A stretch of DNA of 64,000 bases from Evansella caseinilytica (GCF_900107275.1 NZ_FNPI01000010.1:117871-181870), one strand, 5' to 3'. Shown: positions 41,655 through 51,494, numbered from the stretch's first letter. Numbers and translations: made by a program. The notes: generated by a model from the sequence alone, not told the origin.

Positions 41655-43796
41655 ATGAACTTCAAACAGGCAACGAAATTCTTCGGATTCAGCGGAGAAG
41701 AGATCGAATGGGATTCAGAATCATCAAGATATCAGGAAGGAATTCATGAAGTATCATCCTTCCCGTTTCAGACGGATGAAATACAGAAATTGCTGAAGGA
41801 ATTGTCAGAGCAGGAAAAACGGCTGCTGTCCAACCGGTTGAATTTCTCAATAATGCAAAGGACAAAAAAGCAATTTCCCGACCTCCTTTTCCAAAAAGAG
41901 ATGAATCAATTCCTGCAAGAATGCAAGAAAGAGAATTACCATTTTAAGATCCGGCTGTTTATCGCGTTGCTTCCGGTGTTATTACCGCTGTTGGAGCCAG
42001 AAGATGAATATACACTGGAGCGCTTTGTTGCTCAGCAAAGTGCATTGATGGAGAAATTTGGAATGTGGCATTACTACTGGGCATTTGTTTTTCATCCAGG
42101 GAAAACGATGAATCCGGTTTTATGGGAACAGCTCTGCCAGGAACTGCCGGATAGACTGAAAAGTCGGGAAGCGGCACGATCCGGCGATGAAACTAATCTT
42201 TCTTTTTCCGAAAAAAGTGATCGCCAGGCTTTGCGAATGGAAGAGGAACTGAACGGAAAAATAACGAAATTAGAGCAGACAATAAAATCAGAGAGAATTC
42301 TCCGGCAGGAGCTGGAGGAAAAACTTGCGAAAGAGAAAAAAGAAAGCAATGCAGTCAGGGGGAAATTAGAACAGGCAGTCAGCAAAATAGAAGCTCTTGA
42401 AGAAGCGCTCCAGACGGAAAAAATAACATCTGCGGATAACCTGTCTCAATTAGAACAACAGCAGAAACAATGGCGGACGGAACAAAGCAGCTGGCACATG
42501 GAAAGGACAGCGCTGCGGCAGCAAATCAAATTGTCGGAGCAGCAGCTTGCAGACGTGGAAAAAACAGTAACGAAAAAAGATGACGAAATCCGTTCGTTGA
42601 ATAAAACTGTCAACGAACTTCGAACTGATATCAAGGCGAAACATCATCTCCCTGCCGTCGTGCAGGAATTCACTTTTCAGTTATATGAGGAACTTGAAAA
42701 AGTCACGAAGAAGTTGAAGAGCAGACATTTTCAACAGCAGCTTTCTGGTGTGAATCTTCGTCGGCATGCCAAAGACATCCTCACGCTAGTAGAGGCCGTC
42801 GAAGAATATGTAAGCAAGTACTGCCCGGATTCTCCTGAAGAAAGGACGACTTCCGGAAATATTCCAGTCGAAACAGATGTTGTCCAAACAGAAACGAGCG
42901 GCGCGAAGGAGATGGGAACAGACCGTCAGCTTGAAACCGGCAGCAGCGCAACCAAAGCAGATCAAGAGCCAGAAAAAGCAGAAGAATGGTACAACGGCAC
43001 TTTCTATCGCCTTGATCATGGAGGCTACATTACTTTGGAAAACGAGGTCGATTCTTTTAGAATTCCGGAATCGCTCGTATATGAGCATGATTTACAGCAT
43101 GAAGCGGAGGTTCGTTGTAAGCCTTTAAAATATGAAAACGATACGACGTATTATAAAATTGAACTGCTTTTTCAAGGTGACGACAGTTGCTCCGATATTC
43201 ATCAATACAACGGTTATATACAACTGGGTGAGCATCATACCTTTTATTGCGTCGAATTAAATAATCCCGGCTCCAAGTTTAAGGTTCATAACCGGGATGC
43301 GATGATCCATCACCTGCAGGATGGCCTCCCATGTATTTTTAACGTAGCGGAAGGAAGCCGGATCGCCCGTATTTCGCGGATTTACAAAACGTATGACTTG
43401 GAAAAGCAGCCGTCGCTGTTTGCAGAAACAGCTGCAGGACAAAAGAGCAGCAGGAGTCAAAAAAATAAAAAGCGAGCAAAGCCGGAGAAATATTTAACAG
43501 GGGTTCAAATTGCGGTGATCGGCGGTCAGCGAAAGTGGTTTGAAAATGTCGTAACAGAGACGGGAGCAGACTTTGTCCATGATGACGGCTATACTCCTGA
43601 ACGGCTGCATGCCGATTTAAGGCGTTCGGATGCCTTGTTCTTATACTTAAAAGCCAATTCTCACCGGGCAACATGGGGCTGCATTGATATTGCCAAAGAA
43701 AACAAAATACCGCATTTTATTATCGAAGGCTCTAAATCAAACTTGCGCCAATTGTTATGGGAAAATCGCGGGATTATAAAAGGAGAATCATCGTAA
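41655..43796 (+). CDS. Coiled-coil protein with C-terminal DUF2325
   Basis: A 713-aa soluble protein. The N-terminal 180 residues are helical and unrecognised. About 190-330 is a long Glu/Lys/Gln-rich coiled coil. After a low-complexity stretch comes a region about 445-600 that looks beta-rich (two similar halves starting NGTFYRLDHGGYI and NGYIQLGEHHTFY). The last 100 residues match DUF2325 (IAVIGGQRKWFENVV, ANSHRATWGCIDIAK, GSKSNLRQLL). DUF2325 has no proven function and often occurs in single-gene loci. ATG 41655 with AGGTGGTG is preferred over ATG 41622. Confidence 0.7.
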   Translation: MNFKQATKFFGFSGEEIEWDSESSRYQEGIHEVSSFPFQTDEIQKLLKELSEQEKRLLSNRLNFSIMQRTKKQFPDLLFQKEMNQFLQECKKENYHFKIRLFIALLPVLLPLLEPEDEYTLERFVAQQSALMEKFGMWHYYWAFVFHPGKTMNPVLWEQLCQELPDRLKSREAARSGDETNLSFSEKSDRQALRMEEELNGKITKLEQTIKSERILRQELEEKLAKEKKESNAVRGKLEQAVSKIEALEEALQTEKITSADNLSQLEQQQKQWRTEQSSWHMERTALRQQIKLSEQQLADVEKTVTKKDDEIRSLNKTVNELRTDIKAKHHLPAVVQEFTFQLYEELEKVTKKLKSRHFQQQLSGVNLRRHAKDILTLVEAVEEYVSKYCPDSPEERTTSGNIPVETDVVQTETSGAKEMGTDRQLETGSSATKADQEPEKAEEWYNGTFYRLDHGGYITLENEVDSFRIPESLVYEHDLQHEAEVRCKPLKYENDTTYYKIELLFQGDDSCSDIHQYNGYIQLGEHHTFYCVELNNPGSKFKVHNRDAMIHHLQDGLPCIFNVAEGSRIARISRIYKTYDLEKQPSLFAETAAGQKSSRSQKNKKRAKPEKYLTGVQIAVIGGQRKWFENVVTETGADFVHDDGYTPERLHADLRRSDALFLYLKANSHRATWGCIDIAKENKIPHFIIEGSKSNLRQLLWENRGIIKGESS

Positions 43797-43851
43797 GCCA
43801 GTTATTCCTGCGGGGATCATTAATAAAAACCTTTTATTCGTCTTTATCCTG

Positions 43852-43895
43852 GGTGGTGTCTCAAAAGGGTGTTTTTTCCCTTTTGAGACACCGCC
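43852..43895. repeat. Isolated R1 hairpin, inverted orientation
   Basis: GGTGGTGTCTCAAAAGGG pairs with CCCTTTTGAGACACCGCC across an 8-nt loop TGTTTTTT. The whole is the reverse complement of the R1-A hairpin at 17965-18008, apart from one base. It separates convergent genes and may terminate both. Confidence 0.75.
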
Positions 43896-44027
43896 TATTC
43901 AGTATGGCGGCTAAAATGCCATGGAGGTTTGAGATAATTCTTTTGGACATCTGCGAAAAAATAAATTCAGACATTCGAATCATCAGACCTGATTTCCAGC
44001 TTAGCAGATTGTTTAACCATTCTCCTC

Positions 44028-44897
44028 TTATGCGTTCCTTTGAAAATTCTCTTTTAAAAATCGAGACATGAGGTGAATCGCTTTATCCGCATCTTCTTTC
44101 AAGCCAAAATGTGTAAAACCGTGATCACAGCCTGCAAACATTTTATATGTCGTCTGTACTCCGGAACGAATTAAGCGATTCGCAAAAATTTCTCCCTCTT
44201 TGCGTAGAATATCCAGTTCCGCAGTAATGACTAAGGCAGGTGGTAAATTGGATAGATCATCTGCTAAAACGGGAGATGCCAGCTTATCTCTACTCTCCTG
44301 TTCCTTATCGGTAAAATACCAAGCGTTATATTCCTTCACGGATTCACTAACCTTTGCCGTTGTTTTTTCTTTGACATCCGTCATTAAATCTAATGGAGCA
44401 TAATCAACTATTTGGCAGCATATGGGGAACTCCTTCCTATCTTTGGCTATCATACATACCCCGATAGCAAGGTTTCCGCCTGCACTGTGACCGCCGATTG
44501 CAATCCGCTGTTGATCTATTCCTAACCCGGTGGCATGATGATAAATCCACTTCGCTACATCATAACATTCATAGACAGCAGTTGGAAATTTATTCTCTGG
44601 CGCTAATGCATAATCGACATTCACTACGACACACTCCGCATTATTTGCAATCGTTTTGCAAATAAATTCATCTTGTTCCGGGAATCCCAGTACAAAGCCA
44701 CCGCCATGTAAATTAATATAAACAGGTAATTGATCATCCGTGGAAAAATGCTTTGGCCAATAAATAGAAACCTGAGTTTTTCCAGCATATGTTGAAAGCA
44801 GATAATTTTTCTCTTTTTCCACCTTTACCGCCGGCATACAGCGCAGTCTTTCCTCCCATTCGCTTCCCTTTTTTTTGCGATATTCTAAGATGTCCAT
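44028..44897 (-). CDS. Alpha/beta-hydrolase of the hormone-sensitive-lipase family
   Basis: A 289-aa esterase. HGGGF (64-68) forms the oxyanion hole, Ser138 in GGHSAGGN is the nucleophile, an Asp in TAELDILR and a His in GCDHGFTHFG complete the triad. ATG 44897 with AAGGG upstream is chosen over TTG 44900. The gene follows a PTS permease by 33 bp in the same direction and no terminator is seen between them, so the two probably form an operon. An esterase acting on an imported, perhaps acylated, sugar phosphate is conceivable but not shown. Confidence 0.82.
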   Translation of the reverse strand: MDILEYRKKKGSEWEERLRCMPAVKVEKEKNYLLSTYAGKTQVSIYWPKHFSTDDQLPVYINLHGGGFVLGFPEQDEFICKTIANNAECVVVNVDYALAPENKFPTAVYECYDVAKWIYHHATGLGIDQQRIAIGGHSAGGNLAIGVCMIAKDRKEFPICCQIVDYAPLDLMTDVKEKTTAKVSESVKEYNAWYFTDKEQESRDKLASPVLADDLSNLPPALVITAELDILRKEGEIFANRLIRSGVQTTYKMFAGCDHGFTHFGLKEDADKAIHLMSRFLKENFQRNA

Positions 44898-44930
44898 CAA
44901 AATCCCTTCTCTCTCATGGTTGTTAAATGG

Positions 44931-46331
44931 TTATCTTTCTTGTTTTCTCTTATTTTTTCTGGAGAAAACAACTGTCAGTAGGAATGCAATCAGGAACGTT
45001 CCAATCATTCCCGCAATAAATGTCAGCATATCTTCGGAGCGATACAAGATAATTCCCGCTAAACCGCCGGCACCCATGCCAATAGCGTTTGTTCGTGTAA
45101 GTGCCATAAAAGCCCCGCCTATCGCCGAAGCAATTAACGCAGCATAAAATGGATAGCGAAATTTAAGGTTAATCCCAAACATAATCGGCTCTGAGCTTCC
45201 TAATACCGAGGTCACCCCACCAATTAAGGCCTCGCCTTTCGTTCTTTTATTTTTTATCAAATACCAAATTGCCAGGCCTGCTGCTCCCTGAGCAACATTT
45301 GACATCGCTGCCATCGGAAGGATAAATGTTCCGCCGGTTGTTGCAATAAGCTGTGCTTCTACTGGAATAAAAATATGATGCATGCCGGTTACAACAAGCG
45401 GTGCATATAACAATCCAAGTGCAATTCCACCAAACAAGCCTGTGGTATCATACAGCCAAACTGCGCCGCTAACGAGGGAGTCGCTAATCACCCGCATGAT
45501 CGGACCGATAATGATAAAGGTTAGTGTAGCGGTAACAGTGATGGTGATCATTGGAATAAACAGTGCGACAGAATCATGAAATTTTTTTCTAAGTGAAATT
45601 TCTAATTTCGATAAAATATATGAAGCAACTAACACTGGCAAGACAGTATATTGATATCCTTCCTGCTCGACAAGCAGACCGAAGAAGTTCCAAGTCGGTA
45701 TCTCCTGCGCCCCGGTGGAAGGGTCAACTAACGACGGATGCACCATGATTAAGCCTAATAGCGCACCGACAAATGGATTGCCGCCAAACCGCTTTGTAGC
45801 TGAATAACCGATCAATACTGGTAAAAATATAAAAACAGAGTTAGCAAAGATACTTAACATATTTGCTATTCCGGACAAGTTGGGGTAAGCATCAATTAAA
45901 GCTTTATCCTCGAAAAAGTAGCCAGGATAAATACAAAGATTGACAATTCCTAATAAAAATCCTGCCGCAATTAAAGTCGGAATGATGGGAATAAATATGT
46001 CGGAAATTAACCGGATGAATCTTTGTAATATTCCACTGGACTTTATACCTTTTGGTGCCGGCTCTTTTGGCTTAAATTCTTCTGTTCCCAGCAATTGAAT
46101 GACTTCTGCGTATATTTTGTTGACAAAGCCAGGGCCTAAAATAATTTGATATTGACCGTCTACATAGACGATCCCTTTGATGCCCTCTATCATTTCTAGT
46201 TTTTCCCTTGTTATTAAATCATTGTCTTTAAGTTCAAGCCTCAGCCTCGTTGCGCAATGTGCTACGCTTTCAATATTGTTGATACTCCCCACCTGTTCCA
46301 ACAGTTCTTTTGCTATTTGCTTTTCATTCAC
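44931..46331 (-). CDS. PTS permease, EIIBC, glucose/sucrose-type
   Basis: A 466-aa sugar phosphotransferase permease. The EIIB domain (1 to about 80) carries the phosphorylated Cys26 in VAHCATRLRLELKD. The EIIC domain (about 105-455) has about ten membrane segments and the family loop FGGNPFVGALLGLIMVHPSL and TGMHHIFIPVEAQL. It most resembles sucrose- or trehalose-specific EIIBC. There is no EIIA domain, so phosphate must come from a general EIIA. No sugar-phosphate hydrolase lies nearby, so the sugar is unknown. LacI-type control is predicted from operators in its promoter. Confidence 0.88.
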   Translation of the reverse strand: MNEKQIAKELLEQVGSINNIESVAHCATRLRLELKDNDLITREKLEMIEGIKGIVYVDGQYQIILGPGFVNKIYAEVIQLLGTEEFKPKEPAPKGIKSSGILQRFIRLISDIFIPIIPTLIAAGFLLGIVNLCIYPGYFFEDKALIDAYPNLSGIANMLSIFANSVFIFLPVLIGYSATKRFGGNPFVGALLGLIMVHPSLVDPSTGAQEIPTWNFFGLLVEQEGYQYTVLPVLVASYILSKLEISLRKKFHDSVALFIPMITITVTATLTFIIIGPIMRVISDSLVSGAVWLYDTTGLFGGIALGLLYAPLVVTGMHHIFIPVEAQLIATTGGTFILPMAAMSNVAQGAAGLAIWYLIKNKRTKGEALIGGVTSVLGSSEPIMFGINLKFRYPFYAALIASAIGGAFMALTRTNAIGMGAGGLAGIILYRSEDMLTFIAGMIGTFLIAFLLTVVFSRKNKRKQER

Positions 46332-46466
46332 AAAAGTAGCTCCTCTCCATTTTTCAGGCTGATTTCGACAAGTTCGCAGCTATTGGCGGAAAGCAGGAGG
46401 AACCCATTGCGGACCGGAAAAAGCGGCAATCTTTTGGAAAACAGCCATTTTTATAAAAAACTATTT

Positions 46467-46525
46467 GAAAAGCGCTTTCAGACAGATTATATGTCAACCG
46501 GTTTCATATGTCAACCGGATGACAT
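46467..46525 (-). promoter_or_regulatory. PTS promoter with two LacI-type operators and a cre site
   Basis: On the minus strand TTGACA (46514-46509), 17-bp spacer and TATAAT (46491-46486) form a consensus promoter. Two overlapping operator-like copies, ATGTCAACCGGTTTCATA (46491-46508) and ATGTCAACCGGATGACAT (46508-46525), approach the palindrome ATGTCAACCGGTTGACAT and cover the -35, spacer and -10. Just downstream GAAAAGCGCTTTCA (46467-46480) resembles the CcpA cre consensus. Substrate induction by the neighbouring LacI regulator and glucose repression are predicted. Confidence 0.8.
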
Positions 46526-46630
46526 ATGATTTCAAAAAAATAACGGGTTTTTCATGAGAATCAAAGAGTAAAATAGTATTTGATCCTGGAGGTGGAGCGT
46601 CTGGTTGCAGGGTTGTGATACTTTTAGAGC

Positions 46631-46668
46631 CTGTTCAAAAAGATAATAAAAACGATCTCTTTGAACAG
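46631..46668 (-). terminator. Hairpin after the LacI gene
   Basis: CTGTTCAAA (46631-46639) pairs with TTTGAACAG (46660-46668). It resembles a minimal copy of the MITE ends described elsewhere and may act as terminator for the minus-strand regulator gene. Confidence 0.5.
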
Positions 46669-46679
46669 ACACTTCTATA

Positions 46680-47663
46680 TTATGAATTACGGAAAAATTC
46701 AATGGGTAAGATGATTTCTGAGTCAATGAAACGCTTCTCTTCATTAATGAGGGAAAGTAATGTGGTGATAGCTGTCTCAGCAATCAGCTCTATCGGTTGT
46801 TTGACAGTTGGCAATGCCGGCAAGCATAATCTTATAATCTCAGTACCATCATAGCCGACCACACGCAGATCGTCGGGAACATGAATCCCCCTTTTCGTCG
46901 CCTCCGACAACAGCGCAGCCGCCAGAAGGTCGTCACTGGCAAACACTCCATCCACTTCTGGATGTGCATTAAAAAATTCATGAACGGCATACTTTAAATG
47001 CTGTTGGTTCCCGAGAATATTCATTTCATAATACATTGGGATGTGATTATTTGCCGCCATCGTATCTCTGTATGCTTCGCCTCTGCGTCTTAAAGGTGTT
47101 TGGATTTTATCGGATAACTTAGGATGAACATGTATTATTTTTTTACATCCTTGTTCAAGTAAATACTCAGTCGCTTTCTTTCCGCCTTCGTAATTATCGC
47201 TAGTGATCACAGGGATGGTTTTTGATAAATTTCGGTCTATTGATACAATTGGAAGTGTCAAATCATTGTAATTTAAACCAACATCATTGTGTGTGCCGAT
47301 AATAATACCATCTACTTGATTGCGCTGTAACATTTTTATATAGTCCTTTTCCTTGTCCACCCGATTTTGATTATTACACAGCATCATTCTGTACCCGGAC
47401 TTCTCAAGGTGATGCTCTATTGATGAAACAAGCTGTCCAAAAAACGGCTTCGCGGTTGTAGGAACGATCACGCCGATTAAAAACGTTTTTTTATTATATA
47501 AAGCACGTGCTAAATCATTCGGCACGTAGTTTAATTCTTCCATCGCTTCGTATACCTTCTGCCGAGTTTCTTCCCCGATATACCCTCTGTTATTGAGAAT
47601 TCGTGACACGGTTGTTGGAGAGACACCTGCTAACTTAGCTACATCACTAATTTTCGGTTTCAT
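46680..47663 (-). CDS. LacI-family transcriptional regulator
   Basis: A 327-aa repressor. The DNA-binding domain SDVAKLAGVSPTTVSRILNNRGYI is at residues 5-28, with the hinge helix PNDLARALYNKKT. A periplasmic-binding-like effector domain follows (GVIVPTTAKPFFGQ, DGIIIGTHN, GVFASDDLLAAALL, VVGYDGTEI). GGAGG precedes ATG 47663. An extended -10 promoter (TTGCTATAAT) reads on the minus strand near 47709-47717. The close PTS gene and its double operator make it the likely local regulator of sugar uptake. Confidence 0.9.
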   Translation of the reverse strand: MKPKISDVAKLAGVSPTTVSRILNNRGYIGEETRQKVYEAMEELNYVPNDLARALYNKKTFLIGVIVPTTAKPFFGQLVSSIEHHLEKSGYRMMLCNNQNRVDKEKDYIKMLQRNQVDGIIIGTHNDVGLNYNDLTLPIVSIDRNLSKTIPVITSDNYEGGKKATEYLLEQGCKKIIHVHPKLSDKIQTPLRRRGEAYRDTMAANNHIPMYYEMNILGNQQHLKYAVHEFFNAHPEVDGVFASDDLLAAALLSEATKRGIHVPDDLRVVGYDGTEIIRLCLPALPTVKQPIELIAETAITTLLSLINEEKRFIDSEIILPIEFFRNS

Positions 47664-47798
47664 TTCCAGCCTCCAAAAATAAACAAAGTAAATTTCAACT
47701 ACTTCAATATTATAGCAAATAGCCGGTAATGTATCTCTTTTCTTTCCATTCTTTCTATTTCATGTTCAGTTGTCGTGAAGGAAGATAACAAATGGCTT

Positions 47799-48044
47799 GT
47801 GTCATAAGCCAAAACGATTGAAAAAATTATCAGGGCAATGGCGCCGTGCTTGTCTCTTCCTCTGCAAGCAAAGCTTCGATGACTATCCGTCGAGACAACT
47901 CGATGGGAAAGGCATCGTAGCTTTGCTCGTCGCTGCACGCTCGATAGGAAAAAACCGCTCCTATCGGGCTTTTAAAAAGATGCAGCGGCTTCGCTCATTG
48001 CTTCGGAGGTGTCTCAAAAGGAAAAAACACCATTTTGAGACACC
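47799..48044. repeat. Dispersed repeat R1, copy B
   Basis: Left end GTGTCATAAGCCAAAACGAT, inner block 47828-47927 almost identical to copy A, and right hairpin GGTGTCTCAAAA / TTTTGAGACACC (48008-48019 with 48033-48044). The middle (about 47930-48000) differs from copy A and contains its own hairpin CGATAGGAAAAAACCGCTCCTATCGG. No gene is seen in 47664-48211. Confidence 0.8.
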
Positions 48045-48211
48045 CACCAGATAACAATAGAACACAACGGCAGTTTTCTAAGGAAATGTTATTTTTTGCA
48101 CTCAACGATTTTACATGAAAACTTCATTTTTTCCTCAATCTTTCCCTGTATTGTTTTAAACAAGCAAGCAGAGAATCAATACAGAAATTCATAGAGGAGG
48201 CGCAATATTTT

Positions 48212-49669
48212 ATGCAAAAAAATAAGTGGTTTATTATCATGCTTGCCGCTCTTTTTTTTCTTGGAGGAATAGCGTTATTTTCGTTTTTTGCAAGGGAAAC
48301 CTTTCGTGTCCCTGTCTTTTATGTTGCCAACGCCGGAGATGGTACGATATCTAAAATCGATGTTAACAAAAGCGATCCCGTCAATTCATTAGCGCAGGAA
48401 TCTGATCAGTTGTCTCATGGTATTGCGATTTCGCCAGATCAAAAGACGGTATACTTTGGCAGTGGTTCAGAAAATAAGTTGTATGCATTTGATACGGAAG
48501 TGGAGGAAGTTATCAGCGAGCTGCTGTTCGATGAGAGCGTTCACGGCATTGATATCCACCCTTCCGGAAAATATGTATATGTTTCTTTATCACCGGGACT
48601 CGGTGAAGCGGGTGGTGAACTGGCTATGATCGACACGGAGGATTTTGTACGCGTTGCAAGCATCACAACGGATGATGGACCTGCACATGTATCTGTATCC
48701 GCTGATGGTTCACAGGTATGGGTAACAAATGTCAACGGTAATACAGTCAGTGCTATCGATGCTTATACGTATCAAGTTTTAGCAACAATCCCGGTGGGAG
48801 AAGTTCCAAACGAAGTTGCACTAAGCCCGAAACTGGATTATGCCTTTTCTGCAAATGTAAAGTCCAACAGTGTATCCGTTATTGATATGAACACTTTTGA
48901 GGTGATTGATGAAATTACGGTGGGGGAAGGAGTCCATGGTGTCGCAGTATCACTTGACGGACAGGAGGTTTGGACGGCCAATAACAATTCCAACGATGTT
49001 TCGGTCATAGATACCGAAACACTTACTTTCATCACGGCCATCGAAACAGGCTCCTATGCCAACCATATTTCTTTTTCTCCTGACGGCGATTTTGCTTTTG
49101 TGACGAACAGGGAATCTAATAATCTCGTAGTAATTGACAGGAAAGAAAAGACGGTAATAAAAGAGCTGAAGGTAGGGGAAGAGCCTCATGAGATGACCCT
49201 TAAAGGAATGACAGCTACTATTGAACAGTTAGAAAGAAGTGAGCAATGGGAACAATACAAGCAGGAAAGGTACCGTTTCACGTCGATTGGTGAAGCAGAA
49301 AATATCGAAGTAAAGGTTCGGCTGTTGTCTCCATACAGCAGCGAGGATGCAGCAATGATAGCAGATAAAAGCAGCGACATTGATGCCTTTGAAGTTTTCG
49401 CGCTGCTTATTGACATGACAACCCATTCCGGCGACATTACTTCCGTCCCGTTATCTGAAAGAATTGGATTGGAAAACGAGAAAGGGGAACGATTGGAACC
49501 GGCAGAATGGATCGTTTTATACAATGATGCCCATCATCCGCAATTTTTAGCCATCTTCGATAAAACGATTGCTGGAAAGCCATTGTTAGAAAATGCTTCA
49601 TCGGAGTTGTATGTCGACTTTGCCCCTTTTATTAACGAGGGGGACTTGAAAATCATGCTTTTACACTAA
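48212..49669 (+). CDS. Membrane-anchored YVTN-type beta-propeller protein
   Basis: A 485-aa protein with an uncleaved N-terminal anchor (about residues 7-27) and an external seven-bladed propeller (about 35-330). Repeats of the type VSVIDTETLTFITAIETG, PAHVSVSADGSQVWVTN and HGVAVSLDGQEVWTANN are clear. The C-terminal 140 residues are not recognised. YVTN propellers commonly bind surfaces, cofactors or partner proteins outside the cell. GAGGAGGCGC precedes ATG 48212. A multicopper oxidase gene follows 137 bp later without an obvious terminator. Confidence 0.8.
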   Translation: MQKNKWFIIMLAALFFLGGIALFSFFARETFRVPVFYVANAGDGTISKIDVNKSDPVNSLAQESDQLSHGIAISPDQKTVYFGSGSENKLYAFDTEVEEVISELLFDESVHGIDIHPSGKYVYVSLSPGLGEAGGELAMIDTEDFVRVASITTDDGPAHVSVSADGSQVWVTNVNGNTVSAIDAYTYQVLATIPVGEVPNEVALSPKLDYAFSANVKSNSVSVIDMNTFEVIDEITVGEGVHGVAVSLDGQEVWTANNNSNDVSVIDTETLTFITAIETGSYANHISFSPDGDFAFVTNRESNNLVVIDRKEKTVIKELKVGEEPHEMTLKGMTATIEQLERSEQWEQYKQERYRFTSIGEAENIEVKVRLLSPYSSEDAAMIADKSSDIDAFEVFALLIDMTTHSGDITSVPLSERIGLENEKGERLEPAEWIVLYNDAHHPQFLAIFDKTIAGKPLLENASSELYVDFAPFINEGDLKIMLLH

Positions 49670-49806
49670 ACATTGTTTGTTGTGTATGTAAAATTTAAAC
49701 TAATCCTGGTTAATTATTTCAGTGAATCATACTCTTCATTATTTCTTCAAATTTGAGCATTAAAATATATCCTGTTAACCATCGAATGAGTAGGAGAGGA
49801 GAAAAA

Positions 49807-51357
49807 ATGAACAGGTTCTTTATAATAAGTACAGTGATTTTAGCCTTAGCTGTTGCTGGATGCTCTACTGATAAAGATAGTTTGCAAAGCAATCAGGATT
49901 CTGACCAGGGAGAAAACTCTCAGGAGGATCAATCGAATGAAGATAAAAATAAAGGAGAGGAGAAAGTCATTAATCTGGAAGTACAAGAAACACATTGGAT
50001 GTTTAATGACAATATCATGAGAGATGCTTGGACATATAATGGAACTCTGCCGGGCGAGGAAATAAGAGTGCAGGAGGGAGACACAGTTATTTTAAATGTG
50101 AAAAACGCTTTGGATGTGCCAACGGCCCTTCATTTACATGGTTTTCCTGTTCCAAACGAGATGGATGGTGTTCCTGGAGTTACTCAAAATGCAATCATGC
50201 CTGGTGAAGAATTTACGTACGAGTATCAAGCAAACATCCCTGGAACATACTGGTATCATTCTCACCAAGATAGTGCAACTCAAGTTGGCAACGGTTTATA
50301 TGGAGTCTTTATTGTCGAACCAACGGACCAGGAATCCTACGATTTAGATGAGACTCTCGTAATTGATGAAATTTCTTCAATGGAAATGATGAATATGAGC
50401 GAGATGGGTCATGGAGAAATGGATATGGATGATATTGATCATGGCAATATGGATGATATGGATCATGGAGAAATGAACACGGATGATATCAGCCACAATG
50501 AATTAATGAATAAAATGTACGACACCATGATTATTAATGGAAAAGCATCGCCGCAAATAGAATTTATCCAGGTAGAAGAAGGAAATCGAGTGAAGCTGCG
50601 GTTCTTAAATGCCGGGCTGTTTACACAGGTTGTATCAATACCAGGCCACTCCTTTAAAATTACTCATTACGATGGGCAACCAGTAAATGAGCCGGACATA
50701 TTAAATGACACAGCTTTTAGAATTGCACCGGCTGAACGATTTGAAGTGGAAATGCAAATGGATAATCCGGGGGCATGGGGAATTCAAGTTTTTGCGGAAG
50801 AGAATCAGGATAAATTAAATGTATTAATCCCGATTATTTATCATGGTTTTGAAGGTGAAGAGCTGTATACAGTTGATGAAGCTTCTGTATTTTTTGATTT
50901 TACCGCATATGGAGAATCGCAAGCGTTAACTATCGGGGATGTAACGAAAGAGTTTGACATGATACTTGGAACTAATGATGGAGGAGAGACATTTACGATT
51001 AATGACAAGCAGTTCCCAAATCATGAGATTTATGAGGTGGAAGAAGGGGATGTTGTGAAGTATACAATCGTGAATGAAACGGAAGTGGATCATCCGATGC
51101 ACTTACACGGAGAGTTCTTTTACGTTATTTCGAAAGATGGAATTCCAATCCAAGGTTCACCTGTATTAAAAGATACAATCAATGTAAAACCTGGTGAAGC
51201 GTATGAAATTCTAGTTGCAGCAACTAACCCTGGCAACTGGTTGTTCCATTGTCATGAGTTACATCATGCAGGGGGCGGAATGGTAGCGGAAATTCAATAT
51301 AAAGGCTTTACGCCATTGTTCACACCTGAGTCTGAGGTTTCTAATCAGCCTGAATAA
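49807..51357 (+). CDS. Multicopper oxidase lipoprotein
   Basis: A 516-aa laccase-like enzyme attached to the membrane via Cys19 (lipobox AVAGC). After a polar linker come three cupredoxin domains. Copper ligands are in HLHGFP, YWYHSHQD, HPMHLHGEF and WLFHCHELHHAGG, giving complete type 1, 2 and 3 sites. Between domains 1 and 2 lies a Met/His/Asp-rich stretch (about 195-240, repeats like HGEMDMDDIDHG and MDDMDHGEM) reminiscent of the Met-rich segment of CueO, which binds Cu(I). Copper detoxification or metal oxidation is likely. ATG 49807 follows GGAGAGGAG. Confidence 0.92.
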   Translation: MNRFFIISTVILALAVAGCSTDKDSLQSNQDSDQGENSQEDQSNEDKNKGEEKVINLEVQETHWMFNDNIMRDAWTYNGTLPGEEIRVQEGDTVILNVKNALDVPTALHLHGFPVPNEMDGVPGVTQNAIMPGEEFTYEYQANIPGTYWYHSHQDSATQVGNGLYGVFIVEPTDQESYDLDETLVIDEISSMEMMNMSEMGHGEMDMDDIDHGNMDDMDHGEMNTDDISHNELMNKMYDTMIINGKASPQIEFIQVEEGNRVKLRFLNAGLFTQVVSIPGHSFKITHYDGQPVNEPDILNDTAFRIAPAERFEVEMQMDNPGAWGIQVFAEENQDKLNVLIPIIYHGFEGEELYTVDEASVFFDFTAYGESQALTIGDVTKEFDMILGTNDGGETFTINDKQFPNHEIYEVEEGDVVKYTIVNETEVDHPMHLHGEFFYVISKDGIPIQGSPVLKDTINVKPGEAYEILVAATNPGNWLFHCHELHHAGGGMVAEIQYKGFTPLFTPESEVSNQPE

Positions 51358-51387
51358 TAATGAACTTGTTTAATAGGCATATTAAGA

Positions 51388-51437
51388 GCTGTTTCAAAGG
51401 GGGCAACGGAGATGATTAGCTTTTGGAACAGCCTCGA
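51388..51437. terminator. Imperfect hairpin after the multicopper oxidase gene
   Basis: GAGCTGTTTCAAAG pairs imperfectly with CTTTTGGAACAGCCTC. It resembles ends of a dispersed Bacillus repeat and may be a decayed mobile element used as terminator. Confidence 0.4.
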
Positions 51438-51494
51438 ATGAAACGAAAAAAAGAAAATGAATGGTGAATGACTGGTTCAAAAAGGACGGGTGTG

